A stretch of 64,000 nucleotides of DNA, from assembly GCF_002078505.1 (NCBI RefSeq), contig NZ_LUAV01000012.1, forward strand, positions 466,057 to 530,056, read 5' to 3'. This document shows, piece by piece, positions 21,073 through 29,983 of this stretch; within the stretch, counting starts at the first letter, position 1; the number at the start of each line of letters is the position of its first letter. The DNA comes from Ensifer aridi (lineage in GTDB: Bacteria > Pseudomonadota > Alphaproteobacteria > Rhizobiales > Rhizobiaceae). The translations under genes were made by a program, and so were the position numbers. The notes beneath the pieces were generated by a model. The model had not been told where the DNA came from. It did no database searches and saw nothing but the letters and a program-made list of their open reading frames with translations.

Positions 21073-21869
21073 TTTCCGTCCGATGACATGGCGCCGAGCA
21101 GCTTCGGCAGGTCGCCGAAGCGCGCGACGAGGCCGAAGATAATGGCGGCGGTGGTAACGAAGAGGATCGTCACCGAAGCCATGGTCGGCGTGTAACCGTA
21201 GCGCAGCGCGTTGAAGATCTTGATCGGCAGCGTCTCCATCGTGAAGCCGACGGTCATATAGGCGACGATATATTCGTTGAGCGAAAGCACGAAAGCAAAG
21301 GCGTAGCCGGAGACGATGTAGGGCAGAATCAAAGGCAGCACGATCGTGCGGAAGATTTTGCGATCATCCGCCCCCATCGTCGCAGCCGCCTCGACCAGCG
21401 AACGATCGATCGAGGTGAAGCCGAGCGATAGTGTTACGAGCGGCAGGGTGACGAAGAAGATCGCGTGGCTGACGACCGCCGTCCAGGGTTGGCCGTAGAA
21501 GCCGGCGGTCGCCCAGAAGGTCAGCAGGCCGAGCGCTGTAATGACCGGCGGCAGCGTGAAGGGGGCGACGCCGAGGAGCTGGAAGATGTTCGCCCAAGGC
21601 GCCACCCGTCGCCAGAGGAACCAGGCAAGCGGCAGCGCGATCGCGACGGCGAGTGCGGCCGAAAGAAGCGCGAGTGTGACCGAGGCGACAAGAGCGTTGC
21701 GCCACTCGGGGTTCAGGAAGATTTCGCCGTACCAGGAGGCCGAGAAGCCCTCCGGCGGAAAGGCGAGCGTCTGCTTCTGGTTGACCGAGACGCCGGCGAC
21801 GACGATCAGCGGCAGGGCGAGAAAGAGGGCCACCACGAAGAAATAGAATTTGCGGAAAACGGAGGTCAT
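21069..21869 (-). CDS. Polyamine-type ABC transporter permease (PotC-like)
   Basis: A 266-residue inner-membrane permease with six predicted spans, starting with FRKFYFFVVALFLALPLIVVAGVS. The EAA loop is DRSLVEAAATMGADDRKIFRTIVLPLI. It resembles the second permease of putrescine/spermidine uptake systems. It overlaps both neighbours by 4 bp (ATGA), forming a tightly coupled operon. Confidence 0.9.
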   Translation of the reverse strand: MTSVFRKFYFFVVALFLALPLIVVAGVSVNQKQTLAFPPEGFSASWYGEIFLNPEWRNALVASVTLALLSAALAVAIALPLAWFLWRRVAPWANIFQLLGVAPFTLPPVITALGLLTFWATAGFYGQPWTAVVSHAIFFVTLPLVTLSLGFTSIDRSLVEAAATMGADDRKIFRTIVLPLILPYIVSGYAFAFVLSLNEYIVAYMTVGFTMETLPIKIFNALRYGYTPTMASVTILFVTTAAIIFGLVARFGDLPKLLGAMSSDGK

Positions 21870-22720
21870 GCCGCTTCTCCTTTCCGTCCCGCAATCACCG
21901 TCAGCGCCACCAGTCCGAGCGTCACAAGCACCAGGAACACCGCCATCGCCGCGGCAAACGGCATGTTGGACTGATAGATAGCCTGATCGGTGATCAGCAC
22001 CGAAAGCGTCCAGTGCTGCGGACGGCCGAGCAGTTGCGGCAGGAGGTAGGAGCCGAGCGCGAAGATGAAGACCATGATCAGCGTCGCCGTGATCGTGTTG
22101 CGGAGCGCCGGCACCACGACCGTGAAGAAGGCCTTGAGGGGCGAGGCGCCGAGCGTGCGGGCGGCCTCCGTCAGCGTCGGGTCGAGGCGTACGAGCGCGG
22201 GGAAGAGCACCAGCACGGTATAGGGAAAGGCCTGGTACACCATGCCGGTCAGCACCGCCGCGAAGCTCGGCGTGAGCGCTTTCGCCTCACTCATGAGGCC
22301 GAGCGCGACGAGAATGTTGGTGATGCCGGCCGTGCGCGAGAACAGTGTCGACCAGGCGAAACCAATGATGACCTCGGAGAGAGAGAGCACCGAGAGAAGC
22401 GCCACGAGCCAAACCACCTGGACGCTGCGCGCCATGCGGGTCAAGAGATAGGTGAAAGGGAGCGCCAGCACGACGCAGCAGATCGCGACGGCGATCGCCA
22501 GCATGAGCGAGAAGCCCAGCACGCCCCCGAAGAAAGCCGAAAGAAAGCGGGCATAATTGTCGTAGACGAAGGCAGGCGTGTAGAAGCCGCCCTGCTGGCG
22601 CTGGAAGAAGCTGACGGCGATCATCGTGCCGAAGGGCACGACGAAGAAGATGGTGAGCATCGCCGCGGGGAAGAGAAGCGGCGAGTAGTCGCCGAGGGTC
22701 TGGGGCGGTTCGCGTCTCAT
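21866..22720 (-). CDS. Polyamine-type ABC transporter permease (PotB-like)
   Basis: A 284-residue permease starting MRREPPQTLGDYSPLLFPAA, with the EAA loop LTEAARTLGASPLKAFFTVVVPAL near the C-terminal half. The start at 22720 gives a 4-bp ATGA overlap with the ATPase stop and is preferred to an in-frame ATG 21 bases upstream. It works with the downstream PotC-like permease to form the membrane channel. Confidence 0.9.
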   Translation of the reverse strand: MRREPPQTLGDYSPLLFPAAMLTIFFVVPFGTMIAVSFFQRQQGGFYTPAFVYDNYARFLSAFFGGVLGFSLMLAIAVAICCVVLALPFTYLLTRMARSVQVVWLVALLSVLSLSEVIIGFAWSTLFSRTAGITNILVALGLMSEAKALTPSFAAVLTGMVYQAFPYTVLVLFPALVRLDPTLTEAARTLGASPLKAFFTVVVPALRNTITATLIMVFIFALGSYLLPQLLGRPQHWTLSVLITDQAIYQSNMPFAAAMAVFLVLVTLGLVALTVIAGRKGEAA

Positions 22721-23754
22721 TTGCTGAGCACCACGCAGCAATCCGGGGTAAGCGCAATGCCGACCTCCTGACCGACCGTGACTTCTGGCCGGGCCCGCGG
22801 CGTCGAAACAGCGACGATCTGGCGCCCTGCGACGTCGACAAAGGTCTCGATCGTGCCGCCGAGATCGCGCACGAAGGTGACCTTGCCGGAAAGCGCACCG
22901 GCACCGGGCGCCGTCAGGTGCACGTCCTCCGGGCGGATCGAAAGCGTCGCCTTCGCGGCACCCGGCGGCAGTTGCAGCCCCGGCACCGGCTGACCCAGCA
23001 CGGTCACGTGGTTCAAGGTGTCCTGTTCCGCTTCGATCAAATTGGTCTGGCCGATGAAGTCGGCGACGAAACTGTCGGCCGGCCGACGATAGATTTCGAT
23101 CGGCGAGGCGGCCTGGCGAATTTCGCCGCCGCTCATGACGACCACCGTATCGGCCATCGTCATCGCCTCGCGCTGGTCGTGGGTGACGACGATCGTGGTG
23201 ATGCCGAGCTTCTGCTGCAATTGCCTGAGTTCCACCTGCATCGCCTCGCGCAGCTTCGCATCGAGCGCCGAAAGAGGCTCGTCGAGCAGGAAGAGCTTCG
23301 GCGAGATCGCCAGCGCCCGGGCGATCGCCACGCGCTGGCGCTGACCGCCGGAAAGCTTCGAGACCGGGCGGTCAGCATAGCCCGACAGATGGATCATCGA
23401 CAGGAGCTCGTCGACCCGCTTTCTCTGGTCCTCCTTCGGCGCGCCGCGGATGCGCAAGGGGTAGGCGATGTTCTCGCCGACGGTCAGATGCGGGAAAAGC
23501 GCCAGCGACTGGAACACCATGCCGAGATTGCGCTTGTGCGTCGGCACGCGTGTAATGTCCTCGCCGTCGAGCCGTATGGCGCCCGAGGTTGGCAGGTCGA
23601 GTCCTGCGATCATGCGAAGCAGCGTGGTCTTGCCGCAGCCCGAGGGGCCCAGCATGCAGACGAATGTGCCATGCGGCACCGTGAGGTCGACGTCGTTTAC
23701 GGCCCTGAAGGCCCCGAATTCCTTGACGACGCTTTGAAGGGCAAGTCCCGACAT
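22717..23754 (-). CDS. Polyamine-type ABC transporter ATPase (PotA-like)
   Basis: A 345-residue ATPase with Walker A GPSGCGKTTLLRMIAGL, signature KLSGGQRQRVAIARAL, Walker B LFLLDEPLSALDAKLRE, switch His in VVTHDQREAM and a C-terminal TOBE region (LSIRPEDVHLTAPGAG). First of a four-gene run (ATPase, two permeases, nitrilase). The solute-binding gene lies 277 bp upstream on the same strand and may have its own promoter. Confidence 0.93.
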   Translation of the reverse strand: MSGLALQSVVKEFGAFRAVNDVDLTVPHGTFVCMLGPSGCGKTTLLRMIAGLDLPTSGAIRLDGEDITRVPTHKRNLGMVFQSLALFPHLTVGENIAYPLRIRGAPKEDQRKRVDELLSMIHLSGYADRPVSKLSGGQRQRVAIARALAISPKLFLLDEPLSALDAKLREAMQVELRQLQQKLGITTIVVTHDQREAMTMADTVVVMSGGEIRQAASPIEIYRRPADSFVADFIGQTNLIEAEQDTLNHVTVLGQPVPGLQLPPGAAKATLSIRPEDVHLTAPGAGALSGKVTFVRDLGGTIETFVDVAGRQIVAVSTPRARPEVTVGQEVGIALTPDCCVVLSK

Positions 23755-23940
23755 TTGTTCCCCGTCCTACAGCGCGCCCGCGTCTTCTCGGCCAGGGCGG
23801 CCGCTGTGATCTTTTGAATTGCTGCGTCGGCTCCGATTTCGAGAACCGTGCAGGAGCGCTTCGTGCGCAGCTTCCACCGGCCGGCGTTCTATCGGACACG
23901 CAACGGCCGCGGTAGTATCCTTGAACTCCCGTACAAGGTT

Positions 23941-24012
23941 ATCCTTAAACCGTCAGCGGTTTAAGGGATATGTGTCAAACCGCGTTGATCCCGCTCCGCA
24001 AATCGGAGCGGG
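23941..24012. repeat. Short palindromic repeat (copy E) plus GC-rich hairpin
   Basis: 23941-23970 forms ATCCTTAAACCG/CGGTTTAAGGGAT, a short relative of the module-2 palindrome of copy A. 23990-24012 is a second hairpin, CCCGCTCCG/CGGAGCGGG, 20 bp past the binding-protein stop. It lacks a T-run on the minus strand, so a terminator role is possible but not certain. Confidence 0.65.
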
Positions 24013-24031
24013 GTCCGGCCGGTGAACATCG

Positions 24032-25111
24032 TCAGCCGACGATCAACTCCGTCCACTTCTGGTTCAGCCAATCCGACTTCGTCTGATAGAGGTCGTAACG
24101 CGGAACGATCGGCTCGATATCGGAAGAGACGGCCGAAAATTCCTTGTCGGTCAGGTCGGTCGATTCCCGCTTGACCGTCGGCGAAGTGCCGACCTTGCGC
24201 GAGAGCGTCGCCTGGATCGAGGGCTGGCACATATAGTCGATGAAGATATGCGCCTCCTCGGCCTTTTGCGAGGCGCGCGAGAGCGCCCAGCAGCCGGAAT
24301 CCTGGATGCCGCCTTCCTTCGGGAAGGTGGAGCGGACCGGATGCCCGTCGGCTGCGGCAAGACCGGTGACGTCGTGATAGTACTGGCCCATCGGAATTTC
24401 GCCGGACTTCAGCGCCTGCTCGAACTGCGCTTCGTCGCGGTACCAGAGGCGGACGTTCGGCTTTACCTCGGCGAGCTTCTCGAATGTTTTCAAGATGCCC
24501 TCTTCGGTGTCGAGCGCATTGGTGCCGCCCATGAAGGTCTTGGCGGTCACTTCGAGGAGGAACGAGTTGGAGACCAGCGCCAGCAGGCCGAGCTTGTCGG
24601 CATTCGCCGGATCCCAGAATGCCGCCCAGGAAGTCGGCGCTTCCTTGTAGACATTGGTGTTGGTCACCAGCGTGATGTACCACGAAACCGCCCCGACGCC
24701 GGCGACGCGGCCATCCGGATATTTGTTGACGAAGCGGTCGAGCAGGTTCGATGCGTTTTTGATCTTCGCCATGTCGATCGGCGTCCAGAGCTCGGTCGCC
24801 TGCCCTTTGAGCATCGCGACCTGCGACATCATCGAGACGTCGGCAGGCGCCTGGCCGGCTCGGGCCGCCTGCTCCAGCTGCACCAGCCAGGCCTCGCCGG
24901 TGGGCTCGGCGACGGATTCGACTGCGATGCCGGTTGCCTTGGTGAATTCCGGGAAGATGTTCTTGTCGAAGGAGTCCTTGAAGTAGCCGCCATAGACGCC
25001 GACCTTCAGCGACCTGTCCTGCGCCCGAAGCACCGTCGGCATCGCCAGCATCGATGCGCCGGCGAGCCCCGCACCGAGCAGCGTGCGGCGCTTGATGGAA
25101 TTGATGTTCAT
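24032..25111 (-). CDS. Polyamine-type ABC transporter substrate-binding protein
   Basis: A 359-residue periplasmic binding protein of the spermidine/putrescine type (PotD/PotF class). The N-terminus SIKRRTLLGAGLAGASMLAM contains a twin-arginine-like motif. The mature start SLKVGVYGGYFKDSFDKNIFPEFTKATGIAVE is typical of the class. The start used is MNINSIKRR (ATG ending at 25111), and the longer upstream frame has no signal-peptide logic. It lies downstream of the ureohydrolase gene and upstream of the ABC operon, so the cluster probably imports a guanidino or amine compound that the ureohydrolase then splits. Confidence 0.9.
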   Translation of the reverse strand: MNINSIKRRTLLGAGLAGASMLAMPTVLRAQDRSLKVGVYGGYFKDSFDKNIFPEFTKATGIAVESVAEPTGEAWLVQLEQAARAGQAPADVSMMSQVAMLKGQATELWTPIDMAKIKNASNLLDRFVNKYPDGRVAGVGAVSWYITLVTNTNVYKEAPTSWAAFWDPANADKLGLLALVSNSFLLEVTAKTFMGGTNALDTEEGILKTFEKLAEVKPNVRLWYRDEAQFEQALKSGEIPMGQYYHDVTGLAAADGHPVRSTFPKEGGIQDSGCWALSRASQKAEEAHIFIDYMCQPSIQATLSRKVGTSPTVKRESTDLTDKEFSAVSSDIEPIVPRYDLYQTKSDWLNQKWTELIVG

Positions 25112-25325
25112 TGCATGTCTCCTTTGTTTTGCGGTCGTTGCCGCGTTCCCTGTTCCAGTTGATTCTTTATGTCTTCTAGCCGCGATGGGCGGGATGAAGC
25201 GAGCCTCCGCCTCTGTTCCGCCCGCACGCTGCGATCGCTCCCGCCCGGTCCCGAGGACTCGGGCCTTATTATCGCGCTGCAATCGCTCGGTCGTCACGCA
25301 AGATCATGGACCTTCATGCTTCCCA

Positions 25326-26384
25326 TCATGCCTTGCCGGCAACGGTGGGGCTGAAGACCATCAGGCTCAGGATCTCGAAGAGCACCTGGGCGCCGGCGTG
25401 AGCGGTGTTGGTCGTCGCGTCGTATTGCGGCGCCACCTCGACGACATCGCCGCCGACGAGATTGACGCCCTTGAGGCCGCGGATCAGTTCCAGCACCTCG
25501 CGAGTCGTGAGCCCGCCGACTTCCGGCGTGCCCGTGCCCGGCGCGAAACTCGGATCGAGGCTGTCAACGTCGAAGGAGAGATAGGTCGGACCGTCGCCGA
25601 CGATCTTCTTCGCCTTCTCGATGATGGCGGGAATGCCGAGGCCCGTGACTTCCTCCGCATGGATCACGGTCATGCCCGACTCATAGGAGAACTCCCAGAG
25701 ATACTCGGCCGCGCCGCGGATGCCGATCTGGATGACGCGGGTCGGGTCGAGCACGCCGTCGAGTACTGCATTGCGGAACGGCCCACCGTGGTGGAACTTG
25801 GTGAGATCGAAGGCGCCGCCGGTGTCGCAATGCGCATCGATATGGATCATGCCGACGGGCTCTTTTTTCCCGACGACCTTCAGAATCGGATGCGTGATCG
25901 AATGGTCGCCGCCGACGGAGAGCGGCACGACGCCTGCCTCGACGATCTGATCGATGCGCTTCTCGATGTCCTCGTGGCTGAGTTCCAGGCGGTAGCGGCT
26001 GCGGAAGGGAATGTCGCCGATATCGGCGACCCTGAGATCATGCACCGGCGCGCAGCCGAGAACATGGTTATAGGGACCGATGCGCTCGATCGCACGCAAC
26101 GCCCGCGGTCCGAAACGCGAGCCCGGGCGGTTGGTGACGCCGAGATCCATGGGAATACCGACGATCGCTACCTGGAGATTGCCGAAGTCCGGGCTGTCGG
26201 CGTCGACCGGCATGTACGGGGCGCTCAGAAACGTCGGCACGCCGGCAAAGGGCGCGAGCCGCGTGCCGCTTTTCGTGAAGATCTTGTCCGCGACCTTGCG
26301 GAACGTCGGATCGAAGAGCTCGCCGCCATGGCTTTCGCCGTATTTCGCCCTCAAGTCGTTGAGCTTCTTCTCATCCCAAGCCAT
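25326..26384 (-). CDS. speB: Agmatinase/guanidino-acid ureohydrolase
   Basis: A 352-residue manganese ureohydrolase that splits a guanidino compound into urea and an amine. Metal motifs are SVGGDHSITHPIL, IHIDAHCDTGG and SFDVDSLDPSFAPGTGTPE, and the C-terminus has TAHAGAQVLFEIL. Cys in DAHCDT and the length (longer than E. coli SpeB) are seen in agmatinases as well as in guanidinobutyrase/guanidinase relatives, so the exact substrate is open. The neighbouring polyamine-type ABC genes and urease (which would use the urea) fit. The gene symbol is by family only. Confidence 0.85.
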   Translation of the reverse strand: MAWDEKKLNDLRAKYGESHGGELFDPTFRKVADKIFTKSGTRLAPFAGVPTFLSAPYMPVDADSPDFGNLQVAIVGIPMDLGVTNRPGSRFGPRALRAIERIGPYNHVLGCAPVHDLRVADIGDIPFRSRYRLELSHEDIEKRIDQIVEAGVVPLSVGGDHSITHPILKVVGKKEPVGMIHIDAHCDTGGAFDLTKFHHGGPFRNAVLDGVLDPTRVIQIGIRGAAEYLWEFSYESGMTVIHAEEVTGLGIPAIIEKAKKIVGDGPTYLSFDVDSLDPSFAPGTGTPEVGGLTTREVLELIRGLKGVNLVGGDVVEVAPQYDATTNTAHAGAQVLFEILSLMVFSPTVAGKA

Positions 26385-26408
26385 GCGCGGAATCTCCCGT
26401 GTCTACAG

Positions 26409-26469
26409 TGCGGAACGCGGAAAGCATGCGGTTTTCCGCCAATCCCGCTCTACTTGTTAGAATCGATCC
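26409..26469. repeat. RIME fragment (copy F)
   Basis: GCGGTTTTCCGCC, then AATCCCGCTCTACTTGTTAG and AATCGATC, matches part of inverted module 1 as in the copy at 54749-54867. It is a degraded partial copy between the ureohydrolase start and the LysR promoter. Confidence 0.6.
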
Positions 26470-26662
26470 GGGGCAGGCCCATGACACACCGCGGATCCTT
26501 ATCTGCGGATTTTCGCAGAGCTGACATGGCGCGACCAAGTTCCCCGGGCATTCGTTTTAATTGGAGATATTAGGGACAAATCTTCTGGAAAATCAATTGA
26601 CATTGTTATAGCGTTTCGCGTGAGAAAAATTCACATAGACGCCACCCCTCCGGAGCCCGTTC

Positions 26663-27703
26663 TTGTCGAGCCGCCTGCCCCCGCTGAACCCGCTGCGCGC
26701 CTTCGAAGCGACGGCTCGGCGCGGCTCCGTTTCCGCCGCGGCGCGCGAGCTCAACGTGACGCACGGCGCGATAAGCCACCAGATCAAAGCGCTCGAACAG
26801 TCCTTCAACGCACCGCTTTTCGAGCGCGGCGGCAAGCGGTTGAGGCTGACGCCCCAGGGCGCTTTGCTCTTGCCGGCGGTCACCCACGCCTTTGCCGAGA
26901 TAGCCGCGGCCACGGCGGCGATGACGCGACCCGCAACGAGCGGCGAACTTCGGGTCACCTGCGTACCGGCACTGCTCTCCTTCTGGATGATCCCGCGCCT
27001 GCATCAATTCACCGAGCAGTTCCCCGACGTGCGGTTGAAGCTGATCGCCTCCAATGACGAGGCAAACCTCCATTCCCCCGATGTCGATGTCTGCCTGCTC
27101 TATGGAGACGGCAACTGGCAGGACTGCTGGGCGAGGCTCTGGAGCCGGCTCGAGCTCTTTCCCGTCGTCAGCCCGACGCTGCTCAACATGCGCCCTCTGC
27201 GCTCCATCCGTGATCTGCGCGACCACGTGATGCTGCACGGCGACGATGGTCGTGAGTGGAACACCTGGCTCACTGCCGCCGACGCGATTGATCTGCAGCG
27301 CGGCCGCCAACACTTTATGAGCGATGCGCGCCTGTCGACCGAGGCGGCTCTGCACAATCAGGGCGTCGCGCTCGGCGACACGATCACCGCCGGCAGTCTG
27401 ATCGCCCGCGGCGAACTGATCGCACCCTTCGATCTGACCGTTCCGGCTAATGACGCGTTCTTCGTCGCCTGCCGCAATGAGGTCCGTGCGGCGCCGATCG
27501 TCCGCGTTTTCATCGACTGGCTCTTTGCCGCCCTTGAAAGCGACCCCATGCCGGAGCTGCAGATGTCGGCCCGCACCATCATCCGCAGCCGCGTGTCGAA
27601 ACCGGAAGACACCGGCCGCAAGGCGCCGCAGACTTTCCAGCCCGTTTCCTCGCCACGCAGCCGGCGTCCCGAACGCCCGCAAAAACGCAAGGTCAAGCCA
27701 TAA
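26663..27703 (+). CDS. LysR-family regulator (GcvA-like)
   Basis: A 346-residue LysR regulator. PLNPLRAFEATARRGSVSAA and THGAISHQIKALEQSF form the helix-turn-helix, as in the GcvA subgroup, followed by the effector domain (LRVTCVPALLSFWMIPRLHQF). The start is a TTG at 26663 preceded by CGGAG about 8 bases upstream, because no ATG fits the conserved N-terminus. The last about 35 residues are basic and proline-rich (RRPERPQKRKVKP), an unusual tail. It is divergent from the ureohydrolase and 48 bp ahead of an aminotransferase, so it probably controls one or both. Confidence 0.88.
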   Translation: MSSRLPPLNPLRAFEATARRGSVSAAARELNVTHGAISHQIKALEQSFNAPLFERGGKRLRLTPQGALLLPAVTHAFAEIAAATAAMTRPATSGELRVTCVPALLSFWMIPRLHQFTEQFPDVRLKLIASNDEANLHSPDVDVCLLYGDGNWQDCWARLWSRLELFPVVSPTLLNMRPLRSIRDLRDHVMLHGDDGREWNTWLTAADAIDLQRGRQHFMSDARLSTEAALHNQGVALGDTITAGSLIARGELIAPFDLTVPANDAFFVACRNEVRAAPIVRVFIDWLFAALESDPMPELQMSARTIIRSRVSKPEDTGRKAPQTFQPVSSPRSRRPERPQKRKVKP

Positions 27704-27751
27704 AGCGGGGACCGAAAATCCCGCGTCCCGTTCAACAACAGGAAATCCGCC

Positions 27752-28930
27752 ATGCCGCATTTCAACCCCCTCGTCGAAAAGCTCTCGCCGCCGCCGGTTC
27801 CCTCGGTGCTTGCATGGGCGAAGGCCTATGATGGGGCAAAAGGTCCGTTGATCGATCTCTCACAGGCCGTTCCGGGCTATCCCCCCCATCCGGACATGCT
27901 CAAATGGCTGGGTGAAGCCGCGGCGTCGACTGAATATACGGGTTATGGTGCGATCGAAGGCGAGCCGGAATTGCGCACGGCCTATGCCGAACAGGTTGCG
28001 GCGCTCTACGACGCGGCGATCACCGCCGACAACATCCACATCACCTCCGGCTGCAACCAAGCCTTCATCGCAGCCGCGACGGCGATCGCCCGCGCGGGCG
28101 ACACCGTCCTGATGACCAATCCTTACTACTTCAACCAGGAAACGACCTTGGCGATGCTCGGGATCAATGTCGAGCTGGCACCCCTCGACGCCGGCGCCGG
28201 CTTTCTGCCGGAAGTCGACACGGTCGCTTCCGCCCTCCGGCCGGGCATTCGCGCGCTCACCCTCGTCTCGCCCAACAATCCGACCGGCGCGGTCTATCCG
28301 CCGGAATTGCTCCAGCGCATCTACGAGCTGTGCCGGGCAAACGGTACCTGGCTGATCCTCGACGAAACCTATCGCGACTTCCTGCCGGATGCGGTTGCTG
28401 CGCCCCATGGCCTATTCCGGGCCCAATGGTGGCAGGACGGCTTCATCGCCCTCTACAGCTTCTCGAAATCCTTCTGCATCCCCGGCCATCGCCTCGGCGC
28501 GATCACCGCCGGCCCTGCGTTCATCGCGCAGGTCGCCAAGATTATGGACAACCTGCAGATCTGCGCGCCGCGCTCAGCGCAGGCCGCCGTCGCCAGGGCC
28601 ATTCCGGCTCTGACCGACTGGCGTCTTGCGAACCGCGCCGAGATCGCCGCCCGCGCGAATGCCATGAGGGACGTCATGAGCCGCCTGCCGCAATGGAAGC
28701 TGCAGGCCGCCGGCGCCTATTTCGCCTACATCCGCCATCCCTTCCCCGACATTGACTCGCAATTCGTCGCCGAGAAGCTCGCGAAGCTCGCCGGCGTCAT
28801 CTGCCTGCCGGGCGACTATTTCGGTGAAGGCCAGGAAAACTACCTGCGCTTCGCCTTTGCCAATGCCGACGTGCCGACGATCTTGAAGCTCGAGGAGCGG
28901 CTCGTAGGCTTTGCCCTGCCGGGTATCTAA
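27752..28930 (+). CDS. Class I/II pyridoxal-phosphate aminotransferase
   Basis: A 392-residue fold-type I aminotransferase. SPNNPTGAVYPPELL, ILDETYRDF and YSFSKSFCIPGHRLGAI (with the PLP Lys) are the core motifs. A late LRFAFANAD carries the substrate-carboxylate Arg. It sits downstream of the LysR gene. With an ureohydrolase and amine importer nearby, transamination of a guanidino or diamine product is plausible, but the sequence does not specify the amino donor. Confidence 0.9.
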   Translation: MPHFNPLVEKLSPPPVPSVLAWAKAYDGAKGPLIDLSQAVPGYPPHPDMLKWLGEAAASTEYTGYGAIEGEPELRTAYAEQVAALYDAAITADNIHITSGCNQAFIAAATAIARAGDTVLMTNPYYFNQETTLAMLGINVELAPLDAGAGFLPEVDTVASALRPGIRALTLVSPNNPTGAVYPPELLQRIYELCRANGTWLILDETYRDFLPDAVAAPHGLFRAQWWQDGFIALYSFSKSFCIPGHRLGAITAGPAFIAQVAKIMDNLQICAPRSAQAAVARAIPALTDWRLANRAEIAARANAMRDVMSRLPQWKLQAAGAYFAYIRHPFPDIDSQFVAEKLAKLAGVICLPGDYFGEGQENYLRFAFANADVPTILKLEERLVGFALPGI

Positions 28931-28936
28931 GCGGGT

Positions 28937-29827
28937 TTAGCCTCTACGGGCGATCAGGATGCCGATCAGCACGATCGCGCCGCCGATCGCCTGCATCAGG
29001 CCTACAGGCTCGCTCAGCAAGACCCAGGCGAGCAGCGCAGCGACCACCGGCTGCAGCAGCAGCGTCAGCGAAGAAAAGGCCGGCGGCAGATAGGCGAGCG
29101 CATAGGTGATCGCCACCTGCCCGCCGGCATGGCTGACGAAGGCGAGACCGATGAGCATGGCCCAGCCGAAGGCGCTCGGCGGCAGCAAGGAGGGCTCGGT
29201 GAACAAGGCGAGCGGCAGCATGCAAACGGCCGCCGATGCCGTGCTCCAGAGCATGATGCGGTTGGTGCTGAAACGGCTTCGCAGTCGGCCTATGGCGAGA
29301 ATGTAGCCAGCATAGAACATAGCAGCGATGATCGCGATGCCATCGCCGGCGAGATCGCCGCCGCCAAGCGCCGCCGGGCCGCCTTTCAGGACCACGACAC
29401 CTATGATGGCGGTGGCGAGGCCAGCTACGAAGATACCGCTCACGGGCGAGCGGAACAGGACCCAGCTTGCAAGCGTCACGAAGACCGGTGCGACATTGGC
29501 AAGCAGCGTCGCGTTGGCGACGGACGTCATGGTGAGCGACAGGTGCCAGGCACCAAGATCGATGGCGAGAAAGATGCCAGGCAGGACGAGCAGAGCGTAG
29601 TCGGCGAGTCGCTGTGGAGGCTTGTCGGTAGCCGCACCGTTGCGGAGCTGAGACCAGACGACCAGCGGTATCAATGCCAGCGCCACACGCCAGAAAGCGG
29701 TCGCCATCGGCCCCACTTCCGAGAGCCTTACGAAGATCGGCGATCCGCCGATGGCGGCGCCGCCGATCAGCAGTGCGGCCATGGCAAGCGAGTTTTGCGA
29801 GGGGGCGGAGCTGACGGCTTGGGTCAC
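28937..29827 (-). CDS. DMT-superfamily transporter (EamA type)
   Basis: A 296-residue membrane protein with about ten spans in two EamA repeats (MAALLIGGAAIGGSPIFVRLSEVGPMATAFWR; FVSHAGGQVAITYALAYLPP). Members export metabolites or amino acids. The frame is open to 29947, but that would run into the terminator at 29934-29966. A GTG start at 29827 is preferred and gives family length. It is convergent with the aminotransferase, 6 bp apart. Confidence 0.85.
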   Translation of the reverse strand: MTQAVSSAPSQNSLAMAALLIGGAAIGGSPIFVRLSEVGPMATAFWRVALALIPLVVWSQLRNGAATDKPPQRLADYALLVLPGIFLAIDLGAWHLSLTMTSVANATLLANVAPVFVTLASWVLFRSPVSGIFVAGLATAIIGVVVLKGGPAALGGGDLAGDGIAIIAAMFYAGYILAIGRLRSRFSTNRIMLWSTASAAVCMLPLALFTEPSLLPPSAFGWAMLIGLAFVSHAGGQVAITYALAYLPPAFSSLTLLLQPVVAALLAWVLLSEPVGLMQAIGGAIVLIGILIARRG

Positions 29828-29933
29828 GGCGGTATCCGATCGAAGGGGGGAACGCCGCGAGATCGACGGCGCCGTCAAGCGAGCTACCAGAATCGCAGAG
29901 TAAACGACAGTCGGATTTCGCCGCAAAGGTGCT

Positions 29934-29966
29934 GAAAACGGCCGCACGCCAAAAAGGTGCGGCCGT
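29934..29966 (-). terminator. Rho-independent terminator of the aldehyde dehydrogenase operon
   Basis: Minus strand: ACGGCCGCAC/GTGCGGCCGT stem with a 9-nt loop, then TTTTCAG. It lies 18 bp beyond the aldehyde dehydrogenase stop. Confidence 0.85.
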
Positions 29967-29983
29967 GCCCCGGAGACATTCTA

